Notes under the pieces: model-generated | What the model saw: the letters and a program-made list of their open reading frames with translations, nothing else | Databases searched by the model: none | What the model was told of the DNA's origin: nothing | Source: Hyphomicrobiales bacterium | GTDB taxonomy: Bacteria > Pseudomonadota > Alphaproteobacteria > Rhizobiales > Rhizobiaceae | NCBI GenBank assembly: GCA_900473795.1 | Contig: UCMT01000019.1 | Location: 1 to 64,000, forward strand | Length of the DNA: 64,000 nt | Reading direction: 5' to 3' | Position numbers and translations under genes: made by a program | Part shown: positions 19,829-28,177 of the stretch, in pieces | How the letters are laid out: each line of letters starts with the position of its first letter | Position numbering within the stretch: the first letter of the stretch is position 1

Positions 19829-20276
19829 CTGATACGACAAGACTGGCAGTGCACATTGTCTTCATCGTCTTCGGCGGACTGCCGAATTCGAACGTCATCT
19901 GATCCGGGACCGCAATGATCCGGCGATAGAAACAACTCGTCCGGCCGGTATGGCAGCTTCCGCCGTCACCGCCAACGTGCACCTTGAGCCACACCGCGTC
20001 CTGGTCACAATCGACGCGCAGTTCCTCGACCCGCTGGACTTGCCCGCTCGTCGCGCCCTTATGCCAAAGGCACTGGCGGGACCGGCTCCAATACCAGGCC
20101 TCACCGGTCTCGATTGTCCTGTTCAGCGCCTCCGCATTCATCCATGCCAGCATCAGCACCACGCCGTTCGCCGCATCCGTGGCGATCGCGGGCATGAGCC
20201 CATCCTCGTTGAATTGTGGGGCCAGGGCGGAGCCTTCTTCGATCATCTCCGCGAAGTTCGCTGTCGGCGTGGTCAT
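19812..20276 (-). CDS. hisI: Phosphoribosyl-AMP cyclohydrolase paralog
   Basis: The 154-aa product shows HisI motifs: [19 protein letters not shown], the substrate loop [11 protein letters not shown], metal ligands in [11 protein letters not shown], and [14 protein letters not shown]. The C-terminus after FYRR is unlike the family. It converges with the oxidoreductase and overlaps its end by 17 bases. No other his gene is present. Stand-alone HisI copies are known from metal-limitation regulons, and here it lies inside a mercury block. Confidence 0.85.
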   Translation of the reverse strand: MTTPTANFAEMIEEGSALAPQFNEDGLMPAIATDAANGVVLMLAWMNAEALNRTIETGEAWYWSRSRQCLWHKGATSGQVQRVEELRVDCDQDAVWLKVHVGGDGGSCHTGRTSCFYRRIIAVPDQMTFEFGSPPKTMKTMCTASLVVSATPSN

Positions 20277-20330
20277 GGGTAAGGGGGTATCTCCAAGTGT
20301 ACGGGGTATTGCGGATTAGCGTATGCCGGC

Positions 20331-20672
20331 TCAACGGATGGTTGGTTGGTCCGCCCGATGGATGCCGGGCGCAGTGGATGGCTTGCAGAGTTGCTGCTGT
20401 CGGCCGCCAGGCTGCGCTTTGGACTCGTCATATGTGCATGTCAAGGCGGCATCTGCCCGGTGAGATGAAGCCCGGCGCCACCGCATGACGGCATAACCGA
20501 CTGCTCCGGCCAAAAGTGCCAGCACGCCTGCCATTACGAGACGCTGCCCGCTGAGCCAGCCCATGAGGCCGCCCACTGCCGAGCCGATGAATACCGGTCC
20601 AAGGCAGCAAAGCGCGACTAGCGGTGCGATGATAATCGCGGTCACGACGCCTGCTGTCGGCTTTTCGTTCAT
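20331..20672 (-). CDS. Small MerF/MerT-like membrane protein
   Basis: The 113-aa product starts at ATG 20672. Helix 1 carries vicinal Cys (VALCCLGPVFIGSAVGG) and helix 2 is LVMAGVLALLAGAVGYAVM, the two-helix plan of MerF-type importers. A polar C-terminus follows with Cys in LTCTYDESK and QLCKPS. It is preceded by its own MerR-type promoter (20791-20821). Divergence from classical MerF suggests a distinct subfamily. Confidence 0.65.
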   Translation of the reverse strand: MNEKPTAGVVTAIIIAPLVALCCLGPVFIGSAVGGLMGWLSGQRLVMAGVLALLAGAVGYAVMRWRRASSHRADAALTCTYDESKAQPGGRQQQLCKPSTAPGIHRADQPTIR

Positions 20673-20790
20673 GAGGGCTCCATTCCGTCCTGGCCGCACC
20701 ACCATGACGTCCATGCGGTACCGTCCATTGATCGCATTTGCGAGTCCGCGTCGGGCATCCGGATGACGCCAACGCTCGCGACTAAAGAGA

Positions 20791-20821
20791 CCGTTACACC
20801 CTGTACTTGGTACAGGCTCAA
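20791..20821 (-). promoter_or_regulatory. MerR-type promoter
   Basis: On the minus strand: -35 TTGAGC (20821-20816), a 19-base spacer with the perfect dyad CTGTAC-N3-GTACAG, and -10 TAACGG (20796-20791). It drives the MerF-like gene. No merR lies beside it, so control must come from a regulator elsewhere, the best candidate being the merR at 16964-17377. Confidence 0.75.
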
Positions 20822-21259
20822 GACCGGATTTTGATCCGTTTGGTTCGCGAACCGCCGGGCCCGCTCCTGCGGGCGCAGGGATTGGCAGCGCCACGGTTCA
20901 TGACGCTCGAAAGCCTCGGCTATGATGGGGTCGTTTGCTGAAGGGGGCGAAATGACACCCTCTCATGACCGTCATGGTGGTAAGGTCGCATAGAGCTGCG
21001 TCACCAATTTTACGTCGATGTCGTAAAACTTCAACCTGACAGGTGTGCCGCGATCCGATCGGTCGACGATTGATCACGCTCTCATCCGCGGATTGAATAC
21101 CGCATTTCCCATGTTGGTCGCGGGCCTTCCTCTGTCTAAGCACGGGCATAAGCTGGACGCTCGCCCCAACGTGTCTCGAGGATTTCCCATCATGCCTGGA
21201 TTTCGGGGCACGCCGGTCAGGTTGTTATGTATTTTCTGAACTCCTCTGCGGCTGTTTCC
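20822..21259. other. Intergenic, no gene recognised
   Basis: About 440 bases lie between the MerR-type promoter and the IS110 remnant. I see no convincing reading frame. In particular, no divergent merR is found where a classical mer operon would have one. Confidence 0.5.
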
Positions 21260-21820
21260 TTATTGAGCTGGCTGGATATGTCGGCTCACATCCCACACGA
21301 AACCTGCAAGCTCACGGGCAATCGCGGCGATGACCTTCGGTTGCGGCTTACCAGCGGCCGAAAGCCGACGGTATCGCTGGCATAGCCTTGCCTGTGCCTT
21401 CCAGCCGATGGCCCTGATCTCTTCCGGAAGATCTTCGACCCGCATCCTGTATCGTCGTTCCTCGCGGGCAGGCAGTCGATAAGACCATGCGGCTTCGACC
21501 AGCATGGCAGGCGCTTCTCCGTTGCCGGTTTTTGTGATCGCCCCACGCCGCGTCCGCGATCCGCTCGAAGCCTCCGATGGCACCAGTCCGAGCCAGCCCA
21601 TAAGATGCTTTGGCGTCTGGAATCGAGCGAGATCGCCGATCTCGGTGACGAGCGTAGCCGCTATCACCAGGCCGACTTCACGTGGCGCTTGCAGAGCCTT
21701 CACCAGCGGCGCCAGCGACCAGCCGTCCATCACCTCCTGAAGCATGTGGTCCAGGCGATCGCACCTGGCCTGTGCCTCCTCAATGCGCCGGATGCATTCA
21801 CCGAAGACGAACTGCTGATC
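21260..21820 (-). pseudogene. IS110-family transposase remnant
   Basis: The frame is open from about 21820 to the stop at 21260. It encodes the C-terminal part of an IS110/IS1111-type transposase: LATLVTEIGDL-like segment, FQTPKHLMGWLGLVPSE, SSGSRTRRGAITKTGNGEA and a terminal basic helix. The DEDD catalytic N-terminal half is missing; a stop at 21821-21823 precedes the remnant. It is a dead insertion sequence. Confidence 0.8.
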
Positions 21821-21943
21821 TCACTAAGGGTTTTGACGAGGCTTTGTGACCAGTGTTCTGCTCACCCTAAGGTCGCGCGTGTGCTAGAGTCTCTCATTGA
21901 TCACCTCTAACAGGCATGTGCTGAAAGCAGTCACAGGGGGCGC

Positions 21944-23161
21944 CTATTCGGACGGCGAGGTGATAGCACAAAGCATGACCGGCTCGGTAACGCCCTTGAG
22001 CCGTAGGGGGCCAATCGGCACCGAATGTCGCGGGCGAAAGCGGGCAGCGAAAACGTCCGTGGCGGCATAATCGACGCCGAGTGACTGGGTTTCTTCGAGG
22101 CAGCGGGCGGCAATGTTCACGGCATCGCCGATAATAGTGAAATCCAGACGCTCGCTTGAGCCAATGTTACCGTAAAGAACCTCACCAAAATGCAAGCAAA
22201 GACTGTGGCGCAATGGCGGTTCGTTTTTCGTAGCGCGCCTCTGGTTGAGCGCTTCGAGCCGCAGGCGTATTGCTGCGACGGCATCGAGTGGCTGCGGCAA
22301 ACGTGCCGTATCGACGACAGGAAAGAAGGCCATTATGGCATCACCAATAAACTTGAGCACATATCCGCCGTTTTTCTCGATGGGTGCAACAAGACTGTCG
22401 AAATAATCGTTGAGGAGGCGGACTGTCTCGGCAGGTCTTAACTGTGCGGAGAGCGTGGTGAAGTCTCGAAGATCGGCAAAAAGGATTGCCCCTTCTATCA
22501 GCTCCCCGTGGTCCGCCCGAATCTTGCCATGCATGACCTCGGCACTCGTGTGCCGCCCAAGATATGTCCTGAGTGTCACATCGACGTTTTCAAGAGCGAT
22601 CATTCGTTCCAGAATCACGGTGATCAGGCCATGCAATCGGTGGAAACCGCCGATGGCATCTTCCTGAAAACCGTTAACCCGATGTGTCGCGATCGACAGG
22701 GTGTTGACCGTGCCGTCGCCAAAGAGCAGCGGGACAATAAGATAGTCCGTGAAGCCGGCAGCCTGCACCTCGCCATAAAGAGTGCAGGCGGATCCCGTGA
22801 CCGTTTGCAGATCGGATATGCGCAACTCGGTGCGCGTCGTGTGGACATGGTGATCAGGAGAAGCGAAATAACCTGGTCGGTTCCTGAGGCCGTGCGGCCA
22901 CTCGGTAACCCGCACGGTATCCTGCGACGCGTGCCAGAGATAGGTGCGGGCCCGGAAAGCCGGGTGCAGCGGCTGCACGCTTACGAATACCCGCTCGACG
23001 CGCAGCGAAGTGGCTAACAGCAGTTGCCCCAGCTCCCGGATCAACGTTCGTGCGTCTGTTGTCCCGGCAGCACAGTCCGCCAAGACTAAAGCCAATTTGC
23101 ATTCATCAATGTCCGGCGAGGGGCCGGTCATTTCAGGGGTGTGGAGTTGCAGCTGTGCCAT
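21944..23161 (-). CDS. Class III adenylate/guanylate cyclase
   Basis: The 405-aa protein has an N-terminal part (about 1-195) of GAF-like appearance with no membrane helices. A class III cyclase domain follows, with metal-binding aspartates in LFADLRDFTTLS and FIGDAIMAFF and the transition-state region TIIGDAVNIAARCLE. It makes a cyclic nucleotide in the cytosol. Why it lies inside the mercury block is unclear. It is separated from merA-linked genes by about 60 bases and may be independent. Confidence 0.88.
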   Translation of the reverse strand: MAQLQLHTPEMTGPSPDIDECKLALVLADCAAGTTDARTLIRELGQLLLATSLRVERVFVSVQPLHPAFRARTYLWHASQDTVRVTEWPHGLRNRPGYFASPDHHVHTTRTELRISDLQTVTGSACTLYGEVQAAGFTDYLIVPLLFGDGTVNTLSIATHRVNGFQEDAIGGFHRLHGLITVILERMIALENVDVTLRTYLGRHTSAEVMHGKIRADHGELIEGAILFADLRDFTTLSAQLRPAETVRLLNDYFDSLVAPIEKNGGYVLKFIGDAIMAFFPVVDTARLPQPLDAVAAIRLRLEALNQRRATKNEPPLRHSLCLHFGEVLYGNIGSSERLDFTIIGDAVNIAARCLEETQSLGVDYAATDVFAARFRPRHSVPIGPLRLKGVTEPVMLCAITSPSE

Positions 23162-23223
23162 TTCTTGAAATCCATCCTCACTGCCTTCTTTTTTCGACGT
23201 CTGCCACCTATCTCGGTCAAAGC

Positions 23224-23481
23224 TTATTCAGGCCGGCTATGCAGGCGATGACTGGCGGGGCCATTGCGAACATTGTTGTCATTCATGCGCACACTCCGCC
23301 GCACCAGATAGACTCCGATAATGGCTAAGACAGCAGCAAGCCAGAAAAGGCCACTTCCAGCAAGCCAACTGACGAGACCAGCAAAACTGATCGCTCCCGT
23401 TGCGGAAAGCACCAGCGCGCCGCAACAGACGATCTTTGCTGTCAGCAATCCCGCAAGCCCATATCTGTTCGAGGGTTCCAT
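23224..23481 (-). CDS. Small two-helix MerF-like membrane protein
   Basis: This 85-aa product starts at ATG 23481. Its first helix carries a vicinal Cys pair (GLLTAKIVCCGALVLSATGAI) and the second reads GLFWLAAVLAIIGVYLV, with a polar tail. It follows merA in the merTPFA operon and probably acts as an additional Hg(II) or organomercurial uptake protein. It differs clearly from the MerF at 24921-25169. Confidence 0.65.
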   Translation of the reverse strand: MEPSNRYGLAGLLTAKIVCCGALVLSATGAISFAGLVSWLAGSGLFWLAAVLAIIGVYLVRRSVRMNDNNVRNGPASHRLHSRPE

Positions 23482-23491
23482 TTCGTGTCTC

Positions 23492-24919
23492 CTATCCCGC
23501 GCAGCACGAAAGCTTGGCGACGTCCTTTCCAAATCCTTGCGCCGCGAGCTTTAGGCCCTCGACCGTTGTGAGGTAGGGGAAGATCGTGGCGCCGAGATCC
23601 TGAGTGGTCATTCCGAACTTGATCGCCAGCACCATGGTCTGGATGCTGTCGGCTCCTTCGGGAGCGAGAATCTGGGCGCCCAGCAGACGATCGGTCTTCT
23701 TGTCGGCGACGAGCTTGATCAGACCCCGTGTATCCCGGGCGGCCAATGCGCGTGGTACCTGGTCAAGTCGTGCCACGGATGTCTTCGTCTCAAAGCCCAG
23801 CGATTGCGCGCCGGCTTCCGTCAGTCCCACACCCGCGACCTGCGGATCCGTGAACACGACCCACGGCATGGTCGTACTGTCATAGGCGAGGCTATTACCG
23901 TTGAGAGCATTGAGGGCAGCGAGCTTGGCGCCGTAAGCCGCCATGTAGACGAACTGATCACGCCCGGTCACATCACCGGCGGCATAGACGCCCGATTTCG
24001 AAGTGCGCATCCGGTCGTCCACCTCGATGCCGCCTTGGGATGCCAATTTGATGCCGGCTTCCGTCACGCCGAGGCCGGACGTGTTCGGGGTTCGGCCGGT
24101 GGTCACCAGAATCTGCTCGGCGTCGAGTGTTTCCACCTTGCCATTCGCCTCAATGGTGAGAGCGATTTGGCCGTCACGGCGTTCGATATGGGAATAGGCC
24201 AGCCCGGTACGAACCATAACGCCTTCATCCGCTAGATAGCGGGTCAGCGCTTCGGCTATTTCTGGCTCCGCCTCAGGAAGCAGACGTGAGCGGGTGACGA
24301 GGGTTACTTTGGTTCCTGTGCGGGCGAACATCTGAGCCAGTTCGCAGCCGATATAGCCGCCACCGATGACCAGAAGCGAGCGTGGCTGCTCGGGGAGTTC
24401 CAACGCGGTTGTACTCGTCAGCCAAGGCACATCCGCCAGACCGGGAATATCCGGTGCAGCGGGCGATGAACCGGTTGCGATGATGATCTTGCCGGTGGCA
24501 ATATTGCTACCGTTGAGAACAACGCCGTTTCCGGTCAGCCGCGCTACGCCCTCAAGATAAGTGATGCCATTATATTCGGGCAGCAGATCGACATATTTCT
24601 TCTGCCGCAACGTTCCCACGAGATCGTCCTTGGCCGCGATCAAGTTTCCCCAACTGCTGACATGGGCGTCACCGGCAAGGCCGGGAAAGCGGCTTGCCGC
24701 GCCCGCAGCATGCACAGCCTCGGCGGCACGGATCATGGTTTTTGACGGTACGCAGCCGACATTAACGCAGGTGCCACCGATTGTGCCGTGCCCAATAAGG
24801 GCGACCTGAGCGCCCTGCTCGGCGGCTGTGATCGCAGCGGAGAACCCGGCTGATCCCGCTCCGATAACGGCGAGATCGTAATCGTTCCGGTTTTCGTTAG
24901 TTTCGCAGCAATCACACAT
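23492..24919 (-). CDS. merA: Mercuric reductase
   Basis: The start at ATG 24919 gives 475 aa. The protein has FAD motif GAGSAGFSAAITAAEQGA, active-site disulfide GGTCVNVGCVPSK, NADPH motif VIGGGYIGCELAQMF, FAD motif YAAGDVTG and the diagnostic C-terminal vicinal Cys of SCCAG. It reduces Hg(II) to Hg(0) in the cytosol with NADPH. It lacks the N-terminal HMA (NmerA) domain but has MCDCCETNE at the very start, which could bind Hg. It follows merF by one base in the merT-P-F-A operon. Confidence 0.95.
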   Translation of the reverse strand: MCDCCETNENRNDYDLAVIGAGSAGFSAAITAAEQGAQVALIGHGTIGGTCVNVGCVPSKTMIRAAEAVHAAGAASRFPGLAGDAHVSSWGNLIAAKDDLVGTLRQKKYVDLLPEYNGITYLEGVARLTGNGVVLNGSNIATGKIIIATGSSPAAPDIPGLADVPWLTSTTALELPEQPRSLLVIGGGYIGCELAQMFARTGTKVTLVTRSRLLPEAEPEIAEALTRYLADEGVMVRTGLAYSHIERRDGQIALTIEANGKVETLDAEQILVTTGRTPNTSGLGVTEAGIKLASQGGIEVDDRMRTSKSGVYAAGDVTGRDQFVYMAAYGAKLAALNALNGNSLAYDSTTMPWVVFTDPQVAGVGLTEAGAQSLGFETKTSVARLDQVPRALAARDTRGLIKLVADKKTDRLLGAQILAPEGADSIQTMVLAIKFGMTTQDLGATIFPYLTTVEGLKLAAQGFGKDVAKLSCCAG

Positions 24920-24920
24920 G

Positions 24921-25169
24921 TTAGGGCCTTCCCTTGTTTGGTTGTGTTTGAGAGGTGCAGCAAGCCGCGGCCCGCTGGCAACGCCAGAGCCCGTAGGCCG
25001 TGATTGCAAGAAACAGGACGAGCGCCGGAATGAGCACATAGTCGGCCCAGACAAGCCAGGCAGACAAGCCAAAAGCGCCAAGCGCCATGACCAGGATCGG
25101 TGTCGCGCAACAGATCGCCGCCATCGCCGACCCGATAATGCCCGTCTGGAGAATTATTGTGTCCTTCAT
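24921..25169 (-). CDS. merF: Mercury transport protein MerF
   Basis: The 82-aa product has two helices. The first contains AAICCATPILVMALG with the Hg-relaying vicinal Cys, and the second ADYVLIPALVLFLAITAYGLW. A second Cys pair occurs near the C-terminus (AAACCTSQ). This matches MerF, which passes Hg(II) inward to MerA. Its stop is one base before the merA ATG. Confidence 0.9.
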   Translation of the reverse strand: MKDTIILQTGIIGSAMAAICCATPILVMALGAFGLSAWLVWADYVLIPALVLFLAITAYGLWRCQRAAACCTSQTQPNKGRP

Positions 25170-25178
25170 TTCCCGGAC

Positions 25179-25511
25179 CTAGTTCTGCGCCGTTGCCGGA
25201 TAACCGGCATCCGTAGAGGCCGCAGCGATCGCTTCCGGCGTCGCGACTGCTGAATCGAACACAACCGTTGCGGTCTTGGCGTCGAAGTCGATCGCAGCCG
25301 ACTGCACGCCGTTGACACCCTCTATCGCCGATTTGACAGTGACCGGACACAAGGCGCAGGTCATGTTCTCAATGGCGAAGGTCTTCGTCTGGACGGCTGC
25401 AGCCTGAGCAATCACCGATTGTGCGGCGAGAGGCGAGACGGCGATACCGGACAAGATACCGGCGGCACCCAGGGTGAGCAGGCTTACGCCAATGATGAGG
25501 GATCGTTTCAT
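25179..25511 (-). CDS. merP: Periplasmic mercury-binding protein MerP
   Basis: The start at ATG 25511 gives 110 aa: a signal peptide, then an HMA domain with ENMTCALCPVTVKSAIEGV (Cys pair) and the usual beta-alpha-beta-beta-alpha-beta length. MerP binds Hg(II) in the periplasm and hands it to MerT. It lies between merT and merF with gaps of about 10 bases. Confidence 0.93.
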   Translation of the reverse strand: MKRSLIIGVSLLTLGAAGILSGIAVSPLAAQSVIAQAAAVQTKTFAIENMTCALCPVTVKSAIEGVNGVQSAAIDFDAKTATVVFDSAVATPEAIAAASTDAGYPATAQN

Positions 25512-25522
25512 GTCAGCTTCTC

Positions 25523-25912
25523 CTAGTAAAACAGTGGTGCCCACCAATTGATCGTCAATGCCAGGACGACAAGCACGGTCGCCAGCCAAAGAGCGGTCTT
25601 GGTGATGAGGGCGGATTCCGGGCGGGCGCAGTAGGAGCCTTCCTCACAGGCGGGCTTTGACTTGAAATAGACCTGCCGGAAGCCGAGCCCGATGAAGGCG
25701 AACGCAATGACCGCGAAAATCGGCTTGTAGGGTTCAAATGCCGTGAGGGTCCCGATCCATGCCCCGGAGATGCCGAGGGTCAAAAGAACGAGCGGTCCAA
25801 CACAGCAGACCGAAGCGAGGATTGCGCCAATCACGCCGCCGGCCGCAAACAAGGTTTTCCTTCGATCTGCGGCCCCTTGCACTGGTTCGGCTTCGATCTC
25901 GATTTTGCTCAT
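25523..25912 (-). CDS. merT: Mercuric transport protein MerT
   Basis: This 129-aa protein has three helices, with vicinal Cys in helix 1 (ILASVCCVGPLVLLTLG) and a second Cys pair in the cytoplasmic loop (KPACEEGSYCARPE), as in MerT. It imports Hg(II) received from MerP. It is the first gene of the merT-P-F-A operon; a MerR-type promoter lies about 30 bases upstream. Confidence 0.93.
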   Translation of the reverse strand: MSKIEIEAEPVQGAADRRKTLFAAGGVIGAILASVCCVGPLVLLTLGISGAWIGTLTAFEPYKPIFAVIAFAFIGLGFRQVYFKSKPACEEGSYCARPESALITKTALWLATVLVVLALTINWWAPLFY

Positions 25913-25940
25913 ACATAATCCTCGATTTTCATTCAGATGG

Positions 25941-25971
25941 AGGCTACACTCTGTAGGTACTACAGGCTCAA
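25941..25971 (-). promoter_or_regulatory. PmerT: MerR-type promoter
   Basis: On the minus strand: -35 TTGAGC (25971-25966), a 19-base spacer with the perfect dyad CTGTAG-N3-CTACAG, and -10 TAGCCT (25946-25941). The layout is the same as at 17392-17422 and 20791-20821. The long spacer is the hallmark of MerR activation by DNA untwisting. Confidence 0.85.
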
Positions 25972-25985
25972 CAGGTTTTTTATCG

Positions 25986-26360
25986 ATGAGTGATCACGTT
26001 TCCGGGAAGGGATTATAACGCGCGCAGCTGGCCCATCGCACGGGCTGTAATCTCGAAATTATTCGTTACTGACGAGATCTGCATGATGCCGGACCCGCCG
26101 CGCACGGCGCCAGGTTACAGGATCCATGGCGAAAGCCATGTTACCCGGCTGCGTTTCATCCTGCCCGCCCGCGAGCTCGGCTTCGCGATTGAAGAAATCG
26201 CGGGTTGCTGGATCTTGTCGACGGCGGCACACAGACCTGTGGCGCATTATGGGACGGGCCGAGCGGCACTTGGCCGACCTCCGGCGCAGTACTTTGGACG
26301 CTCGACGAAACGGACATGATTACTGGTGGATTATCGAACTCGAACTGTCGCGATCCTCTC
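25986..26360 (+). pseudogene. Decayed merR
   Basis: Pieces of a MerR protein appear in different frames: QLAHRTGCNLEIIRY, then MMPDPPRTAPGYRIHGESHV and RLRFILPARELGFAIEEIAG, then DLVDGGTQTCG, then RHLADLRR. Several frameshifts and a stop interrupt it, and the Cys-rich C-terminus is gone. It is placed divergent from merT, as expected for the original regulator. It closely resembles the intact MerR at 16964-17377. Confidence 0.85.
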
Positions 26361-26371
26361 CAAGGAAGCGA

Positions 26372-27211
26372 TCAACCATCATGGAATCGGTCCCAAAGAA
26401 GCTTCAAGCCGAGCGGAACGAGCGTAAGACCGCCCACCAGCAGAGAGATGGCAATCATGCCTTGTGGCTCGGCGGTTGCAAACTCCTCCCCCAGATAGGC
26501 GAAGAGAAAGCTTATGGGAACAACGCCGGCTAACGTGGCAACGGCGAAGCGCCACAAGGCGAGCGGAGTCAGACCGGCTAGATAGCTTATGGCATCGAAG
26601 GAGATGAAGGGCACAAGGCGAGAGGCAAAGACGATGAACATCAGCCCAGTTTGCGAGCGGCGGCGGTCCAGCCAATCGAGCAGCCGACCGGAGCCCAACC
26701 AGCCCCGCACTGCCTCGTAGCCCAACCAACGCGCCAGCAGGAATGCGACGACTGCTCCTGCCTCGGCCCCGATAACAGTGTATATTGTACCGAGCAAGGG
26801 GCCGAACAACGCGCCAGCGGCCATGGCGATAGGGCCGCTCGGAACCGGACTCATTATGATAGCCGCCGCCATCAGGCCGACCAGAGCGAGAGGGCCCCAG
26901 ACGCCCAAACGATTGACTTCCTCACGCAGAGCCTGCTCGTCTGAAAGTGCATCTATGGAGCCAGATTGCCACAGCCACCAATAAGATCCCGCAAGTAGGA
27001 TCAATATCGTGCCGCCCACCGCCATTTTGAGCCATGGGATACCAGAGGCGCGACGTTGCCTTTCAGGAACTCCATGCGGCTCCCCCGCCTTTGGCTGTTC
27101 GCGGTTTGAGATCACCGATTGTTCCGCATCTGGAGGCATCGCTTTTTCTTCGAGAGCAACCGGGCGATGAGATGGATCAACTGCCGGCCGCTCGCCATCG
27201 CCATCACTCAA
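26372..27211 (-). CDS. TVP38/TMEM64 (DedA-superfamily) membrane protein
   Basis: The 279-aa product has a roughly 60-residue polar N-terminus, then the TVP38 domain: SPVPSGPIAMAAGALFGP, TVIGAEAGAVVAFLLARWLG and FASRLVPFISFDAISYLAGLTPL. The TTG at 27211 overlaps the upstream stop; ATG 27139 is an alternative start. TVP38 proteins are often found beside mercuric reductase-like genes, but their transport role is unproven. It is coupled to the VKOR-like gene. Confidence 0.8.
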   Translation of the reverse strand: MSDGDGERPAVDPSHRPVALEEKAMPPDAEQSVISNREQPKAGEPHGVPERQRRASGIPWLKMAVGGTILILLAGSYWWLWQSGSIDALSDEQALREEVNRLGVWGPLALVGLMAAAIIMSPVPSGPIAMAAGALFGPLLGTIYTVIGAEAGAVVAFLLARWLGYEAVRGWLGSGRLLDWLDRRRSQTGLMFIVFASRLVPFISFDAISYLAGLTPLALWRFAVATLAGVVPISFLFAYLGEEFATAEPQGMIAISLLVGGLTLVPLGLKLLWDRFHDG

Positions 27212-27663
27212 CTGCGACCTCCTCGTTCGTTCAAAGCATTGCCCTCTAAGGCCTCAACGCTTTCGATAAAAATTAATGCGGACGTTGTTAAATGCGTGAG
27301 CGCGTCGGGGATGCAGTAGGGACACCACGGCCGATCGACATAGGGCACCTGGTAGAACAGGTACTTGGCCCCGACTGCTGCTTGTGCACCCGAAAGCACG
27401 CTTGCTATCACGGATAACCAGGCGCGCTCCGTATATCTCTGAGGCGGCCCTGCCGCTGCAAGTGCGAGGCTTGCAGTTTGGAAGCTCAGCCGCGCTTCAG
27501 GCGTGCCATAGCAGTGAGCCTCCTCGGAATTTGCTGTGTCGAAATGTGGCCGACTGCGCGGCGACTCAGGCCGCCGCCCGATTCCGATCTGGAACAGGCC
27601 TACCAGAGCCATGCTCGCCATTCCCGCCAAGGATACACCAACGATGGCGTGGCGATCCTCCAT
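27208..27663 (-). CDS. VKOR-family (vitamin K epoxide reductase-like) membrane protein
   Basis: The start at ATG 27663 gives 151 aa. It has helices at the N-terminus (VGVSLAGMASMALVGLFQIG), a Cys/Tyr loop (SEEAHCYGTPEA), and a C-terminal pair with the redox motif WCPYCIPDALTH. The CxxC in the fourth helix is the VKOR active site; only one loop Cys is visible. It may exchange disulfides with periplasmic mercury-stress targets. Upstream ATG 27741 is possible but less likely. Confidence 0.75.
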   Translation of the reverse strand: MEDRHAIVGVSLAGMASMALVGLFQIGIGRRPESPRSRPHFDTANSEEAHCYGTPEARLSFQTASLALAAAGPPQRYTERAWLSVIASVLSGAQAAVGAKYLFYQVPYVDRPWCPYCIPDALTHLTTSALIFIESVEALEGNALNERGGRS

Positions 27664-27775
27664 TTCGTGGCTCCGATCAATCTGGACTCCGTTCCGAAGT
27701 TTCTGAGGGGACACGTCTGCGCTTGTGGCTCTCGTGGACAACTGGACGCATGGTCTTCTCCCTCACTCTTCAGTA

Positions 27776-28177
27776 ATCTAGTTCTTCACCCGGCGCGCGG
27801 CCATCCAGAGAGTCCAACGCAAAAAAACGCGTCTTCGAACTCGCCAAGCACGCCTTCGCCAGCCGATATCTCGCAGGGATCGAACCGATAAATGAAACCA
27901 TCGACGGTCATGTCCTCTAGGTGCGCTCGATTCTATAAAGTTATAGTCTCGCCTCACTGCCGCGGATTGCGTGAAACGCTTGGTCGTCGCACATATCATC
28001 ATGCGGATTGGAGAAGCGAACCATCTACCGTAAGCAACGTTTAAGCCACCACCGGCACGAAAATGTTCGAATGCCGCTTCTGCCGCGGGCGGATCTGGCG
28101 ACGAAAATTGCCGGCGATAAAGACTGAACTCGTCTTCGAAAACGCAGGCTGGTGCAATTTGCGGCGGCATCGGCAGA
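27776..28177 (-). pseudogene. Degenerate region, possible GH15-like fragment
   Basis: No intact gene is seen. On the minus strand near 27776-27915 one frame reads EDMTVDGFIYRFDPCE and then AGEGV before losing similarity. This resembles the late catalytic part of GH15 glucoamylase/trehalase-like proteins. Other frames show no family. I read it as gene debris between the mercury block and the ynj-like operon; the family assignment is tentative. Confidence 0.3.

Noticed and set aside
18137..19840. A 567-codon open frame antisense to the flavin reductase
   Set aside because: No recognisable protein features; the sense strand has FAD, NAD and disulfide motifs.
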